Assembly (NCBI RefSeq): GCF_964026565.1
Contig: NZ_OZ032162.1
Span: 1,116,001 to 1,180,000, forward strand
Direction of reading: 5' to 3'
DNA: 64,000 bases
Source: Rickettsia endosymbiont of Ceutorhynchus obstrictus
Lineage (GTDB): Bacteria > Pseudomonadota > Alphaproteobacteria > Rickettsiales > Rickettsiaceae
Shown here: piece by piece, positions 46,026-55,194 of the stretch
Numbering within the stretch: the stretch's first letter is position 1
How the letters are laid out: each line of letters starts with the position of its first letter
Made by a program: the position numbers and the translations under genes
The notes under the pieces: model-generated
The model's database searches: none
What the model saw: only the letters and a program-made list of their open reading frames with translations
What the model was told of the DNA's origin: nothing

Positions 46026-49000
46026 ATGAAAAATATTTTTTATAGATTTATATTAGTTATTTTCTTATCTTTCATAAATCTATCTGCGGTTGCTGCAAGT
46101 CTTAACGAAAAGATACCTTTGTATTTTAAGTTAGTTGATGAAAATCTAGCCGGCCAGAATTCTTTAAATATTAATCTGTGCGATACGCGAATTAAAGACT
46201 GGTGTGCTACCCCTAATAGGGATTTAGGGATTGCAGGACAAAAAATAAACGAATATGTAACTATTGAACCTAAAATTGCCGGCGAATGGCGATTTGATCG
46301 GAATTATAATATAATTTTTACCCCGAAAGAGCATTTTTTAGCTGACCAAACTTATAAAGTCACTATTAATGAAAAGGCTATTTTCCCACAATTTATAAAT
46401 TTAGATCAGAATAATATCACTTTCAAAACTCTGCCTTTATTACCTATTATCAAAGAAATGAATTATCTGCAAGATAACGACAAAAAGCTTATTCAAACAA
46501 AAATAGAATTTAACTATCCTATTGATCCTAAAACTTTAGAAAAAAGACTTAGCTTTGTTAAATCTACTACCACAGAAAAATTATTTTTTTCGGTAAAATT
46601 TAATGATAATAACACTGAAGCTACTATTATTACTAATATAAAGTCTTTAGAAGATAGCGAATATATCGTTTCTTTCATCATCGAAGACGGCGTTAAACCA
46701 TTATATGGCGGAGAGGATTTTAATCATAAAAATATAAATTCTCAAAAATATTCGTATAAACAACAGTTATTAATACCTAGCCTATCATCATATTTAAAAG
46801 TTACAAAAGCAGTAGCTACCATAGTTAAAGATAATAAATATATCCCGCAGCAAATAATAATAGTTACGACTAATGCCCCTATATCAGGTGAAGAGGTTAA
46901 AAACCACTTAGAATTATTATTATTACCGAAAGACAAACCGGCTTCTTCTCAAGGAAGCTTAGGGAAAAAGGATTATGCTTGGCAAAGCCCGAAGGAAATT
47001 ACCGATGATATACTGAAGAAAGCCGAAAAAGTAAATTTTGAACTTTTGCCCACTGCTTCAGAAAATAACACATTAGACCGCTTGCATAACGTAGCTAATA
47101 AAGAGGAATTTGAAGGAAACACGGAACGCAGCACCGCAGCGTACTCTAACGTACGTGAGGATGCGAGTACCGGCTTGACGTACAAATTACCTTTAGAAGC
47201 AAGTTATGCAACAGGTCTATTACACAGCTTTAAAATTAATACTATTCCCTCTAGGTATTTGTTACTTAAAATAAAGCAAGGCATGGAAGCTAAAGGAAAT
47301 TTAGTTTTAGGAAATGATTACAGCCAAATACTGCAAGTACCTAACGAGCTTAAAGAAGTTAAATTAATGTCTAACGGCTCAATATTATCGCTTTCAGGTG
47401 AGAAGAAACTTTCAGTTTACTCAGTCGGTATAGATAAATTACACGTAGAAATCGATAAAATTAACCAAGCTGATATTAACCACTTAATCAGTCAAACTAG
47501 TAGATATAATAGCTTCCAAAATCCGACATTTATCAATGAATATTCTTTCAACGAATATAATATTTCTGAAGTATTTGAAGAAGATATAGCTATAGACTCT
47601 AAAAATACCGACTTACCTAGTTATTCTACGCTAGATTTCGGTAAATATTTAAAACTTGGCTCTTCAGATTCTTATAGCAAAGGTTTATTCCTAACAAAAG
47701 TTTCTTATAAAGATGAAAGAGGTAACAAGGTAGCAGAAGATAAAAGATTAATTTTGGTAACCGATCTTGGATTTATAGTTAAAACCGATAAAGACGGTTT
47801 GCAGCATATATTTGTTTCCTCTATCAGCACCGGTAAGCCGGCACAAGGCGTTAAGGCGGATATTATAGGTCTTAACGGTGAGATAATAGCAAGCGGTATA
47901 ACGGACGGTGACGGTCATACGACTTTGCCCGCCATTCGTGCCGGCATTCGTGATTTCACTAGAGAAAAGAAACCTATTGCTTACGTGCTAACGGGCGGTG
48001 ATGATTTTTCTTTTATGCCGTATGGGCGAATTGATCGGGAAGTTAATTATTCACGCTTTGATGTATCGGGAGCGCAAAGCTCACCTGAAGGGCTGAAAGC
48101 TTATTTATTTTCCGATCGCGGAATTTATAAACCAGGAGAACGCGGCAATATAGGGATATTAGTGAAACAAAGTAACTGGCAAAGCAAGTTTAACGGCTTA
48201 CCGCTAGAGTTGCAAGTTACAAATCCGCGCGGAAAAATAATAGATAAAAAGAAAATAGTGTTAAATGAAGAGGGATTTACACAGTATTTATTCCAAACTA
48301 GCGAAGACTCTTTTACCGGTTCATATAACATAGATTTATATTTAGTTAAAGATAAAGACGCAACTAATTACCTTAATAATTTATCCGTAAGAGTAGAGGA
48401 TTTCCTACCCGATAGAATGAAAATAAACATAGATTTTGATGATGTTAAAAATAAATTATGGATTGCACCGAAAAATCTAAAAGCTACGGTTAGCTTAAGT
48501 AATCTATACGGCACACCGGCTTTAAATAGAAAAATTACTTCTTATATTAATGTTAAACCTGTCAAATTTTCGGTAGCTGCTTTTAAGGATTATATATTTT
48601 ATAGCGGCAAAGAAAACAAAGAAAGCTTTAATGATCGGCTTGGTGATGTTACAACCGATGATAAGGGCGTCGGAATATTTGATTTAAATCTGGCAAAATA
48701 TAATGGAGCTACTTACAACCTCACTTTTTCAGCCGAAGGATTTGAACCTGATTCAGGAAGAAGCGTTAACGCTAATAAGTCAATTATCGTCTCCCCCTTA
48801 CCTTATATTATCGGCTTTAAAACCGATAATGATTTAAAACATATCAAACAACAATCGAAGGCTAAGCTCGAATTTATAGCAATAGATAGCTATGGTAACA
48901 AAATAGATGCTACAAAATTGCAGCTTATCTTGAAGAAAATTAATTATGTAAATAGCTTAGTTGCAAGCGGTGACGGTAGTTATTCTTATCAATCGACACC

Positions 49001-51845
49001 GGTCGAAGCTCCTTTATCCTCAACCGAGATTAATATAACAAAAAAGTCCGGCTATATTTATAACCTGCCTACTAAAGAGCCGGGGGACTATGTTATTTAT
49101 TTAACGGATAAAAATAATACTATTTTTTCTCAGGCGGAATTTTCAATACTCGGCGAAGGGAATGTTACCGCAAATTTAACCGAGAACGCTAACCTTACTT
49201 TAAAACTAAATAAAAGTGACTATAAATCCGGTGAAAAAATTCTTTTAAATATTATAGCTCCTTATACGGGCTACGGCTTAATTACTATCGAAACCGATAA
49301 AGTCCATAATTTCACCCGGTTTAAAGCAGGTAAAACTAGCAGTATTCAAGAAATTAAAATTCCCGAAGATTTTGCCGGCAAAGGATTTATTAATGTACAA
49401 TTTATAAGAGAGCTAGACTCTAAAGAAATTTTTGTTTCTCCTTTCAGCTATGCAAGTTTGCCCTTTACTGCCGATATCTATAAGCATGAGCAAAAAATTG
49501 AATTAACCGTACCTGACAAAATAAAATCAGGTGAGAAATTGACAGTAGAATATCGCACCTCTAAACCCGGCAAAATTATAATATTTGCCGTTGATGAAGG
49601 TATCTTATCTTTTAGCAATTATAAAACGCCCGACCCGCTTAATTATTTTATTAAAGATAAAGCGTTAGAGGTCAAAACTTCGCATATTATGGATTTAATA
49701 TTACCGGAAAATTCTATTATGATGAAAAGCTTTATGGCAGCCCCCGGAGGCGATAATTTTATAGATTTAAACAAAAACTTAAATCCGTTTAAAAGATCAG
49801 ATCAGCCTCCCGTTGCCTTTTGGTCAGGAATTATCGACTCAACGTTAGATAAAAAAGAAGTTACGTTCGATATTCCCGATTATTTTAACGGCACTTTAAG
49901 AGTTATGGCCGTTTCGACAACTCTTGATTCGGTAGGTAGCACCGATGCTAAGCTTTACGTTCAATCAGATTTCGTGATTAGCTCGAATTTACCTTTATTC
50001 GTTGCACCGACTGACGAATTTATAACTCCCGTAACAATCGCAAATAACGTGAAGGGTTCAGGAAATGCTAAAGTTTCGATAAATATTGAAACAAGCGAAG
50101 GGCTTCAAATACTAGACTATCCTCGTGAGATAAAAATAAGTGAAAATAAAGAAACTAGTATTAACGTTAAATTAAAAGCTACTTCACGCCTCGGTTCGGC
50201 AAATTTTAAAGTAACCGCCTCTTTGAATAATACGAAATCGGTAATGACTTCTACCGCTAGCGTCCGCCCTCCTCTACCGAACATTACTACTATCGATACG
50301 GGATATGCGCCGCTTGATAAAATTACCCTAAAAACCTCTAGAGACTTATATACAGAATTTGCCAAACTTCAGCTATCGGTTGCTAAATCACCGCTAGCTA
50401 TTACTAGGGGCTTTAAAAGTTATCTTGATAATTATCCGTTTGCTTCTACCGAGCAATTAATAAGCAAAAATTTTGCTAATGTCATATTATATAACGAACA
50501 AGAATTAATAAAAACTCTTGAGCTTGAGCGGAAAAAAATTGATGAATCATTATATAAGGCGTTTCAAACTCTCAGCGAAAGACAAAATTATGACGGTGGA
50601 TTTAATATGTGGAGTAACGCAGCTAATACTTCAAGCGCTAGTATCTCTGACGATTTTATTTCCGTTTACGCTATGCATTTTTTAACGGAAAGCTCGGCAA
50701 AATACTTGCCCGTACCGAGCGATACTTTTACGTCCGGCATAAATTACCTTAAAAATACGGCAAATAGGTCAATTAATTCTTTAAATGCCGCACGAGAAAA
50801 AGCCTATGCTATTTATATACTTACCAAAAATAATGAGATCACTACTAATTATATTGCTAATGTTTTAAATTACTTAGAAACTTCTCAGAAAGATATTTGG
50901 CGGGATGATCTCACTTCGGTGTATTTAGCAGCTAGCTATAAAATGTTACAAATGAATGAGGAAGCTAATAGTCTCCTTGACAGTTTTACTTTAAATAAAC
51001 CTATTAACCCGTCCACGCTTTCAAACTATCAATATTATAATGCTTTGATAAAATATAGTCAGTATCTATATATAATATCACGGCATTTTCCGGAAAGATT
51101 GAAGACTATCGACAAATTAATCGTTCAGGAAATTGCTAACTTATCGAATGATAATTATAATAGTTTAGCGGCAAGTTACGCAATTATGGCAAGCATTGCT
51201 TATGCCGATAATATAAATAATGTAGAAGAAAGTAGTATTAAGGTTAAAGCCTATAGTCATGATAAAGAACAGCAAGAGCTTTCAATGCAAGGCAATAAAA
51301 TAATGACTGTAGACTTTGCGGCAAGCGATACTCAAAATTTAGAATTAATTTCATCGACGAAGGGATTCTTTTATCAGCTCTTAACTTCAGGTTTTGATAA
51401 GTCGTTAAACGATAATAAAGAGATCAATAAAGGAATTGAGATAACAAGAAAATATTTGGATGAAAATAATAAAGAAGTTAATAAAGTAAAATTAGGCGAT
51501 AATGTTACTGTTTCTCTAACATTAAGGTCAGGTAATAAGGATATACTTAATAATATTGTGGTGTTAGACTTACTGCCTGCCGGTTTTGAATTATTACCGG
51601 CAAATAATACTATAAATATATTACGAGATGACAACAAAACGCTTATCTGGCAACCTATCAATATCGAGCGTCGCGAAGATAGAGTAATTCTATTCGGCAC
51701 TATTCCAAATTACGAAATAAAATATCAATATAAAATAAAAGCTATCAATAAAGGAATATTTGCAACTCCTGCCGTCTATAGCGAATCTATGTATAATCCG
51801 AATATTTACTATAGAGGAGTAATCGGCAATATTGTGGTGGAGTAG
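46026..51845 (+). CDS. Alpha-2-macroglobulin family protein without a thioester
   Basis: A protein of 1939 residues with a signal peptide (MKNIFYRFILVIFLSFINLSAVAA). It shows the bacterial A2M (YfhM/YfaS) order: repeated MG beta-domains, a bait region, then a helical thioester-like domain (NYDGGFNMWSN, near residue 1530) and a final receptor-like domain. Active family members trap proteases by a CxEQ thioester; here the site reads YPFASTEQ, with Ser1474 in place of Cys, so no thioester can form. It resembles YfaS-type members. An in-frame RPE occurs near residues 360-395. It is probably periplasmic. Confidence 0.95.
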   Translation: MKNIFYRFILVIFLSFINLSAVAASLNEKIPLYFKLVDENLAGQNSLNINLCDTRIKDWCATPNRDLGIAGQKINEYVTIEPKIAGEWRFDRNYNIIFTPKEHFLADQTYKVTINEKAIFPQFINLDQNNITFKTLPLLPIIKEMNYLQDNDKKLIQTKIEFNYPIDPKTLEKRLSFVKSTTTEKLFFSVKFNDNNTEATIITNIKSLEDSEYIVSFIIEDGVKPLYGGEDFNHKNINSQKYSYKQQLLIPSLSSYLKVTKAVATIVKDNKYIPQQIIIVTTNAPISGEEVKNHLELLLLPKDKPASSQGSLGKKDYAWQSPKEITDDILKKAEKVNFELLPTASENNTLDRLHNVANKEEFEGNTERSTAAYSNVREDASTGLTYKLPLEASYATGLLHSFKINTIPSRYLLLKIKQGMEAKGNLVLGNDYSQILQVPNELKEVKLMSNGSILSLSGEKKLSVYSVGIDKLHVEIDKINQADINHLISQTSRYNSFQNPTFINEYSFNEYNISEVFEEDIAIDSKNTDLPSYSTLDFGKYLKLGSSDSYSKGLFLTKVSYKDERGNKVAEDKRLILVTDLGFIVKTDKDGLQHIFVSSISTGKPAQGVKADIIGLNGEIIASGITDGDGHTTLPAIRAGIRDFTREKKPIAYVLTGGDDFSFMPYGRIDREVNYSRFDVSGAQSSPEGLKAYLFSDRGIYKPGERGNIGILVKQSNWQSKFNGLPLELQVTNPRGKIIDKKKIVLNEEGFTQYLFQTSEDSFTGSYNIDLYLVKDKDATNYLNNLSVRVEDFLPDRMKINIDFDDVKNKLWIAPKNLKATVSLSNLYGTPALNRKITSYINVKPVKFSVAAFKDYIFYSGKENKESFNDRLGDVTTDDKGVGIFDLNLAKYNGATYNLTFSAEGFEPDSGRSVNANKSIIVSPLPYIIGFKTDNDLKHIKQQSKAKLEFIAIDSYGNKIDATKLQLILKKINYVNSLVASGDGSYSYQSTPVEAPLSSTEINITKKSGYIYNLPTKEPGDYVIYLTDKNNTIFSQAEFSILGEGNVTANLTENANLTLKLNKSDYKSGEKILLNIIAPYTGYGLITIETDKVHNFTRFKAGKTSSIQEIKIPEDFAGKGFINVQFIRELDSKEIFVSPFSYASLPFTADIYKHEQKIELTVPDKIKSGEKLTVEYRTSKPGKIIIFAVDEGILSFSNYKTPDPLNYFIKDKALEVKTSHIMDLILPENSIMMKSFMAAPGGDNFIDLNKNLNPFKRSDQPPVAFWSGIIDSTLDKKEVTFDIPDYFNGTLRVMAVSTTLDSVGSTDAKLYVQSDFVISSNLPLFVAPTDEFITPVTIANNVKGSGNAKVSINIETSEGLQILDYPREIKISENKETSINVKLKATSRLGSANFKVTASLNNTKSVMTSTASVRPPLPNITTIDTGYAPLDKITLKTSRDLYTEFAKLQLSVAKSPLAITRGFKSYLDNYPFASTEQLISKNFANVILYNEQELIKTLELERKKIDESLYKAFQTLSERQNYDGGFNMWSNAANTSSASISDDFISVYAMHFLTESSAKYLPVPSDTFTSGINYLKNTANRSINSLNAAREKAYAIYILTKNNEITTNYIANVLNYLETSQKDIWRDDLTSVYLAASYKMLQMNEEANSLLDSFTLNKPINPSTLSNYQYYNALIKYSQYLYIISRHFPERLKTIDKLIVQEIANLSNDNYNSLAASYAIMASIAYADNINNVEESSIKVKAYSHDKEQQELSMQGNKIMTVDFAASDTQNLELISSTKGFFYQLLTSGFDKSLNDNKEINKGIEITRKYLDENNKEVNKVKLGDNVTVSLTLRSGNKDILNNIVVLDLLPAGFELLPANNTINILRDDNKTLIWQPINIERREDRVILFGTIPNYEIKYQYKIKAINKGIFATPAVYSESMYNPNIYYRGVIGNIVVE
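47110..47205 (+). repeat. In-frame RPE within the alpha-2-macroglobulin gene
   Basis: An approximate block in which GCAGCGTACTCTAACGTACG and GAGTACCGGCTTGACG-type arms appear, encoding residues such as TERSTAAYSNVREDASTGLT. It resembles the inner part of other RPEs in the window and does not look like the beta-rich sequence around it. Boundaries are uncertain. Confidence 0.5.
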
Positions 51846-52437
51846 TTTTTTTTGAGTATGGTGTCATACCATGGTCGCCAATGCCCGCGTGGAACGTTAA
51901 ACGTCATGGCGAGCCGCTGTGGGCTTTGTTGCATGGCTCGATAAAGCAGCAGTATGTCATTCTAGCTAAAGGCGGGAATCTAGAAAAATACTTAAAATAA
52001 ACAAAATTATATAAAAATTTACTATATAATTCGCTTAAATACTTTTCTGGATTCCCGTTTTCAGGCGTTGTTGTATGGCTAATAATTTACTGTATTATGG
52101 TTATTATAAGTACGGTGTCATACCCGTGGCTTGACACCGAAACACTTTGCAAAAATTCGAGCCATGCAACAAGGTCGCCGCCGTAAGCGGCGTGGCATTC
52201 TAATTAAATCCCTCATTACATTCGGGATAGCCTGGATTGCCACGTCGGGACTACGTCCCTCCTCGCAATGACGGTGTTTTTTTGTAATGAGTTTGATCTA
52301 CGCAACAATGCCTTCGCGGGAATGACATACCGCTGCTTTTATCGAGCCATGCAACAACGCCGGCTTGACCACGGTATGACAAGTTTTAAGCGCTTTTAAC
52401 CATCCACGCGGGCATTGCCTCCTCGCAATGAGGAAAC
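51846..52437. repeat. Repeat-filled gap after the A2M gene
   Basis: Contains B-type ends (about 51915, 52066, 52155 and 52340), the RPE with TAAGCGAATTATATAGTAAA arms also found at 22890-22940 in the opposite orientation, and GTCATTGCGAGG-type cores. I see no gene. Confidence 0.65.
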
Positions 52438-53409
52438 TTACGGTAAAAATGCTTTTTGAATAGGCAATAATTTTAAATCTGGTAGCATCGGCATAATTAA
52501 ATCTATACCTTTTTTCTCGTTGCTATTGCCGTGTACTAATATAAAAGAGCCTTCTTTTACAATTTCACCTTTGGCGAGCCAGCTTTTACTTCCAAGCGGA
52601 ATAAGACCGAATTTTTTTAATTTCATAACTAATGTCTTATCGGAAATTAAACCGGGAAAGCGGAAAAAAGGCGACGGCGCAATATTATATTGTAATAATA
52701 TTTTTTCCGTTTCAAAAACTTCCTTTTCAAAATCCTTTTTATTAGAAAGCAGGAAATTATTTTCAAACGGAGCATCCTTAAAATAAGGGTGAGTAAGGGA
52801 ATGATTAACCCAAGTTATTTGTAATTTACCGCTATCCTGTTGTTTTTTTAACCATAAAAATTCATCCGTGTGTTTAACTATCCATAACCCCGATATGCAT
52901 ACGGCGATAGGTAGCGGCTTATGTAATTGATCCGATAGCTCCACTAATTTTTTAAAAAAATCTTCTTCAAAGCTTTTAGAAGAGGGACACATATCAATAG
53001 TTAGAAAACAACCCTTTCTTTTATACATTGATTCCGTAGCACCGTAATTTTGCCGGATATAAGGAGGATAACTATATTTATTCAAGGCTTTTAAATAAGG
53101 AGTTTTATTTAAAGTTTTTATAATATTACGCTGCTTTTTTTTATTACCGGAAAAGGTTACTTTATTAGCTAAGGATATTTCAGTCTTGAATGAATAAGGG
53201 TCTACTAAAACAAAAAATGATTCTGAAAAATGCGTATAAGAACGGATAGCGATTTTTATTTTTTTATTTTGTGTAGAAACCGGTAAGAATATCGGTTTAT
53301 AATCTTGTATGGCTTCAATTTTTTCATTTCCGTATGATGAGCTACTATATATAAAAATTAATATTACATAGATAAATTTCAATATAGAGGGGGTAAAATA
53401 TTTTTTCAT
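52438..53409 (-). CDS. Secreted NodB-like polysaccharide deacetylase
   Basis: A protein of 323 residues with an N-terminal hydrophobic segment (LKFIYVILIFIYSSSSYG, a likely signal peptide). The NodB core appears as CFLTIDMCPS (motif 1), WVNHSLTHPY with the two metal-binding histidines (motif 2), and FFRFPGL (motif 3). Such enzymes remove acetyl groups from N-acetylglucosamine in glycans. Motif 1 normally carries two adjacent Asp (TFDD); here only one Asp remains, followed by Met, so metal binding may be altered. The substrate is unknown. Confidence 0.8.
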   Translation of the reverse strand: MKKYFTPSILKFIYVILIFIYSSSSYGNEKIEAIQDYKPIFLPVSTQNKKIKIAIRSYTHFSESFFVLVDPYSFKTEISLANKVTFSGNKKKQRNIIKTLNKTPYLKALNKYSYPPYIRQNYGATESMYKRKGCFLTIDMCPSSKSFEEDFFKKLVELSDQLHKPLPIAVCISGLWIVKHTDEFLWLKKQQDSGKLQITWVNHSLTHPYFKDAPFENNFLLSNKKDFEKEVFETEKILLQYNIAPSPFFRFPGLISDKTLVMKLKKFGLIPLGSKSWLAKGEIVKEGSFILVHGNSNEKKGIDLIMPMLPDLKLLPIQKAFLP

Positions 53410-53522
53410 TCTAGCTTTTCCTATTTAAAAGCTAGAATATACACAGAATATTTAATTTTTGTTAAGTTATTTTTAACAAGATGTTAGTTTTTATTAAAAT
53501 ATGGTCATCCACGTAACAATAG

Positions 53523-53888
53523 GGCGTTGTTGCATGGCTCATAATTTACTGTATTATGGTTATTACAAGTACGGTGTCATACCGTGGCTTGACCCACTAC
53601 TGTACGAACGTTGAAAAAAGGCTGTGTCATGCCGTGACTTGATCACGGCATCCAGGAAAATAAAGCCATATTAGACTTATTTTAGAATCTTTTTATGATA
53701 TTATAAGCTGGACTGAAGTGGTCGTAGCCACGGAATGACAGAATTTTTACCTCTTTATTTAAACGTTCGTACAGTAGTGGGCTTGACCACGGTATCCAGA
53801 AAAAATCTTAGTAAAAAGACTGGATGCCGTGGGAGGGGCCTCGGCATGACACCGAAACACTTTGCAAAAAGAGCCGTGCAACAACGCC
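53523..53888. mobile_element. Family B element with perfect 9-bp duplication, hosting MITE A
   Basis: The ends are GGCGTTGTTGCATGGCTC and GAGCCGTGCAACAACGCC. Direct repeats TAACAATAG lie at 53514-53522 and 53889-53897. Without the A copy and its duplication (193 bp) the element is 173 bp, a complete palindrome with TAATTTACTGTATTATGG and ACCGTGGCTTGACC arms. Confidence 0.92.
53595..53778 (+). mobile_element. MITE family A, copy 9, inside element B
   Basis: 184 bp. Direct repeats GGCTTGACC lie at 53586-53594 and 53779-53787. It has the GGACTGAAG variant arm. It sits within the RPE core of the B element, so here A arrived after B, the reverse of the order at 10448. Confidence 0.92.
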
Positions 53889-53908
53889 TAACAATAGACC
53901 TTCTTAAA

Positions 53909-54619
53909 TTAATACAAAAACAATTTATTAGAGCTTTTATTGATATTTTTGTTATTATTTGCATTTTGATAGTGAGTATTAGTATCTATTGATTTTAAAT
54001 ACTTATTTATCGCTTGCGTAAATTCTTCAGTTTTATAACGGAAAAAATGATCTGCTCCGGTAACTATTTTATAATCAACTTTTATATGTGATTGTTGCTT
54101 AGATAATTTATTTGCTAATTTACGTACTTCATCAACTGACACGATGCTATCATTATCGCCTTGTAAGATAAAGCCGGGGATAGGACACGGCGATAGAAAA
54201 GAAAAATCATATTTATTTACCGGCGGCGAGATAGCAATAAAATTATTGATTTCAGGACGACGCATTACCAACTGCATAGCTATCCATGCACCGAATGAAA
54301 ACCCTAATATTAAATTAATACCGCTATTAGGGTTATTTTGCTGAAGCCAATCAAGGGCGGTTGCCGCATCTATTAACTCACCTACACCATTGTCAAATTT
54401 ACCTTGAGAACGCCCTACTCCTCTGAAATTAATTCGCAGTACCGTAAAACCGTTATCGGCTAAAATTCTATATGAGTTGTAAACTATTTTATTATTCATA
54501 GTTCCCTCATATAACGGGTGAGGATGCAGAACTAACGCAAGGGGAGCATATTGTAAAGCAGATTTTGTATAAACTCCTTCAATTCGTCCGACAGGACCGT
54601 TAAAATAAATTTGCGGCAT
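53909..54619 (-). CDS. Alpha/beta hydrolase
   Basis: A protein of 236 residues. The catalytic triad is Ser in GFSFGAWIA, Asp in LQGDNDSIV and His in GADHFFRYK. The oxyanion-side sequence LVLHPHPLYEGTMNN and GFTVLRINFRGVGRSQG are typical of a family of small bacterial hydrolases of unknown substrate (COG2945-like). The last 20 residues (NTHYQNANNNKN...) are Asn-rich and probably unstructured. Element B inserted 20 bp beyond the stop. Confidence 0.85.
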   Translation of the reverse strand: MPQIYFNGPVGRIEGVYTKSALQYAPLALVLHPHPLYEGTMNNKIVYNSYRILADNGFTVLRINFRGVGRSQGKFDNGVGELIDAATALDWLQQNNPNSGINLILGFSFGAWIAMQLVMRRPEINNFIAISPPVNKYDFSFLSPCPIPGFILQGDNDSIVSVDEVRKLANKLSKQQSHIKVDYKIVTGADHFFRYKTEEFTQAINKYLKSIDTNTHYQNANNNKNINKSSNKLFLY

Positions 54620-55194
54620 ATGATTTATAATAAATTTTTATAGGTTAAAACATAACATACTAACTAATGCGGATCAAGAAAAGTAAATAAGCATAATTAA
54701 TTTGATGTTATTCCGGCAACGGTCTTGTTGCGTAGCTCAAATTTTCGATGTCATTCTAGCTAAAGGCGGGAATCCAGTCTTGTCATGCTGAACTTGTTTC
54801 AGCATCTCATTAATATATCCTAAAATAAATTCAGGATGACTATAATTTTCTAGATTCCCGCCTTTAGCTAGAATGACATACTACTGCTTTTATCGAACCA
54901 TGCAACAAAGCCGGTATATACTGCTGTGAAATGAAAAATTGATAGACGAAGATCAACTTCAAAAAGAGCAAGGAGTCTAAAACCCTCGGAGTGCAGCGTA
55001 TACTTAATACGTGGCTACCTGCGAGCTTATAAGACGGCATATACTCACATGCTTTCAAGAATTGAATTTTATTTTGAGAGGTGACTGAGCGCAGCGTACA
55101 GCTTAGTACGTGAGTACAGGAATCCTCGATAAAATGAAAGAGCAATTCTTGAAAGCAAAAGAGTAGGCAATTTTTGAAGTTCTATCTGAGTATA
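54620..55194. repeat. Repeat-filled gap: B-like element and compound palindrome
   Basis: A B-like shell at 54721-54912 (ends GGTCTTGTTGCGTAGCTC and ACCATGCAACAAAGCC) holds the TCATGCTGAACTTG double hairpin. From about 54940 to 55190 lies the inverted copy of the compound palindrome found upstream of folE, including a CAAGAATTG-type RPE at about 55058-55157. No gene is seen. Confidence 0.7.
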
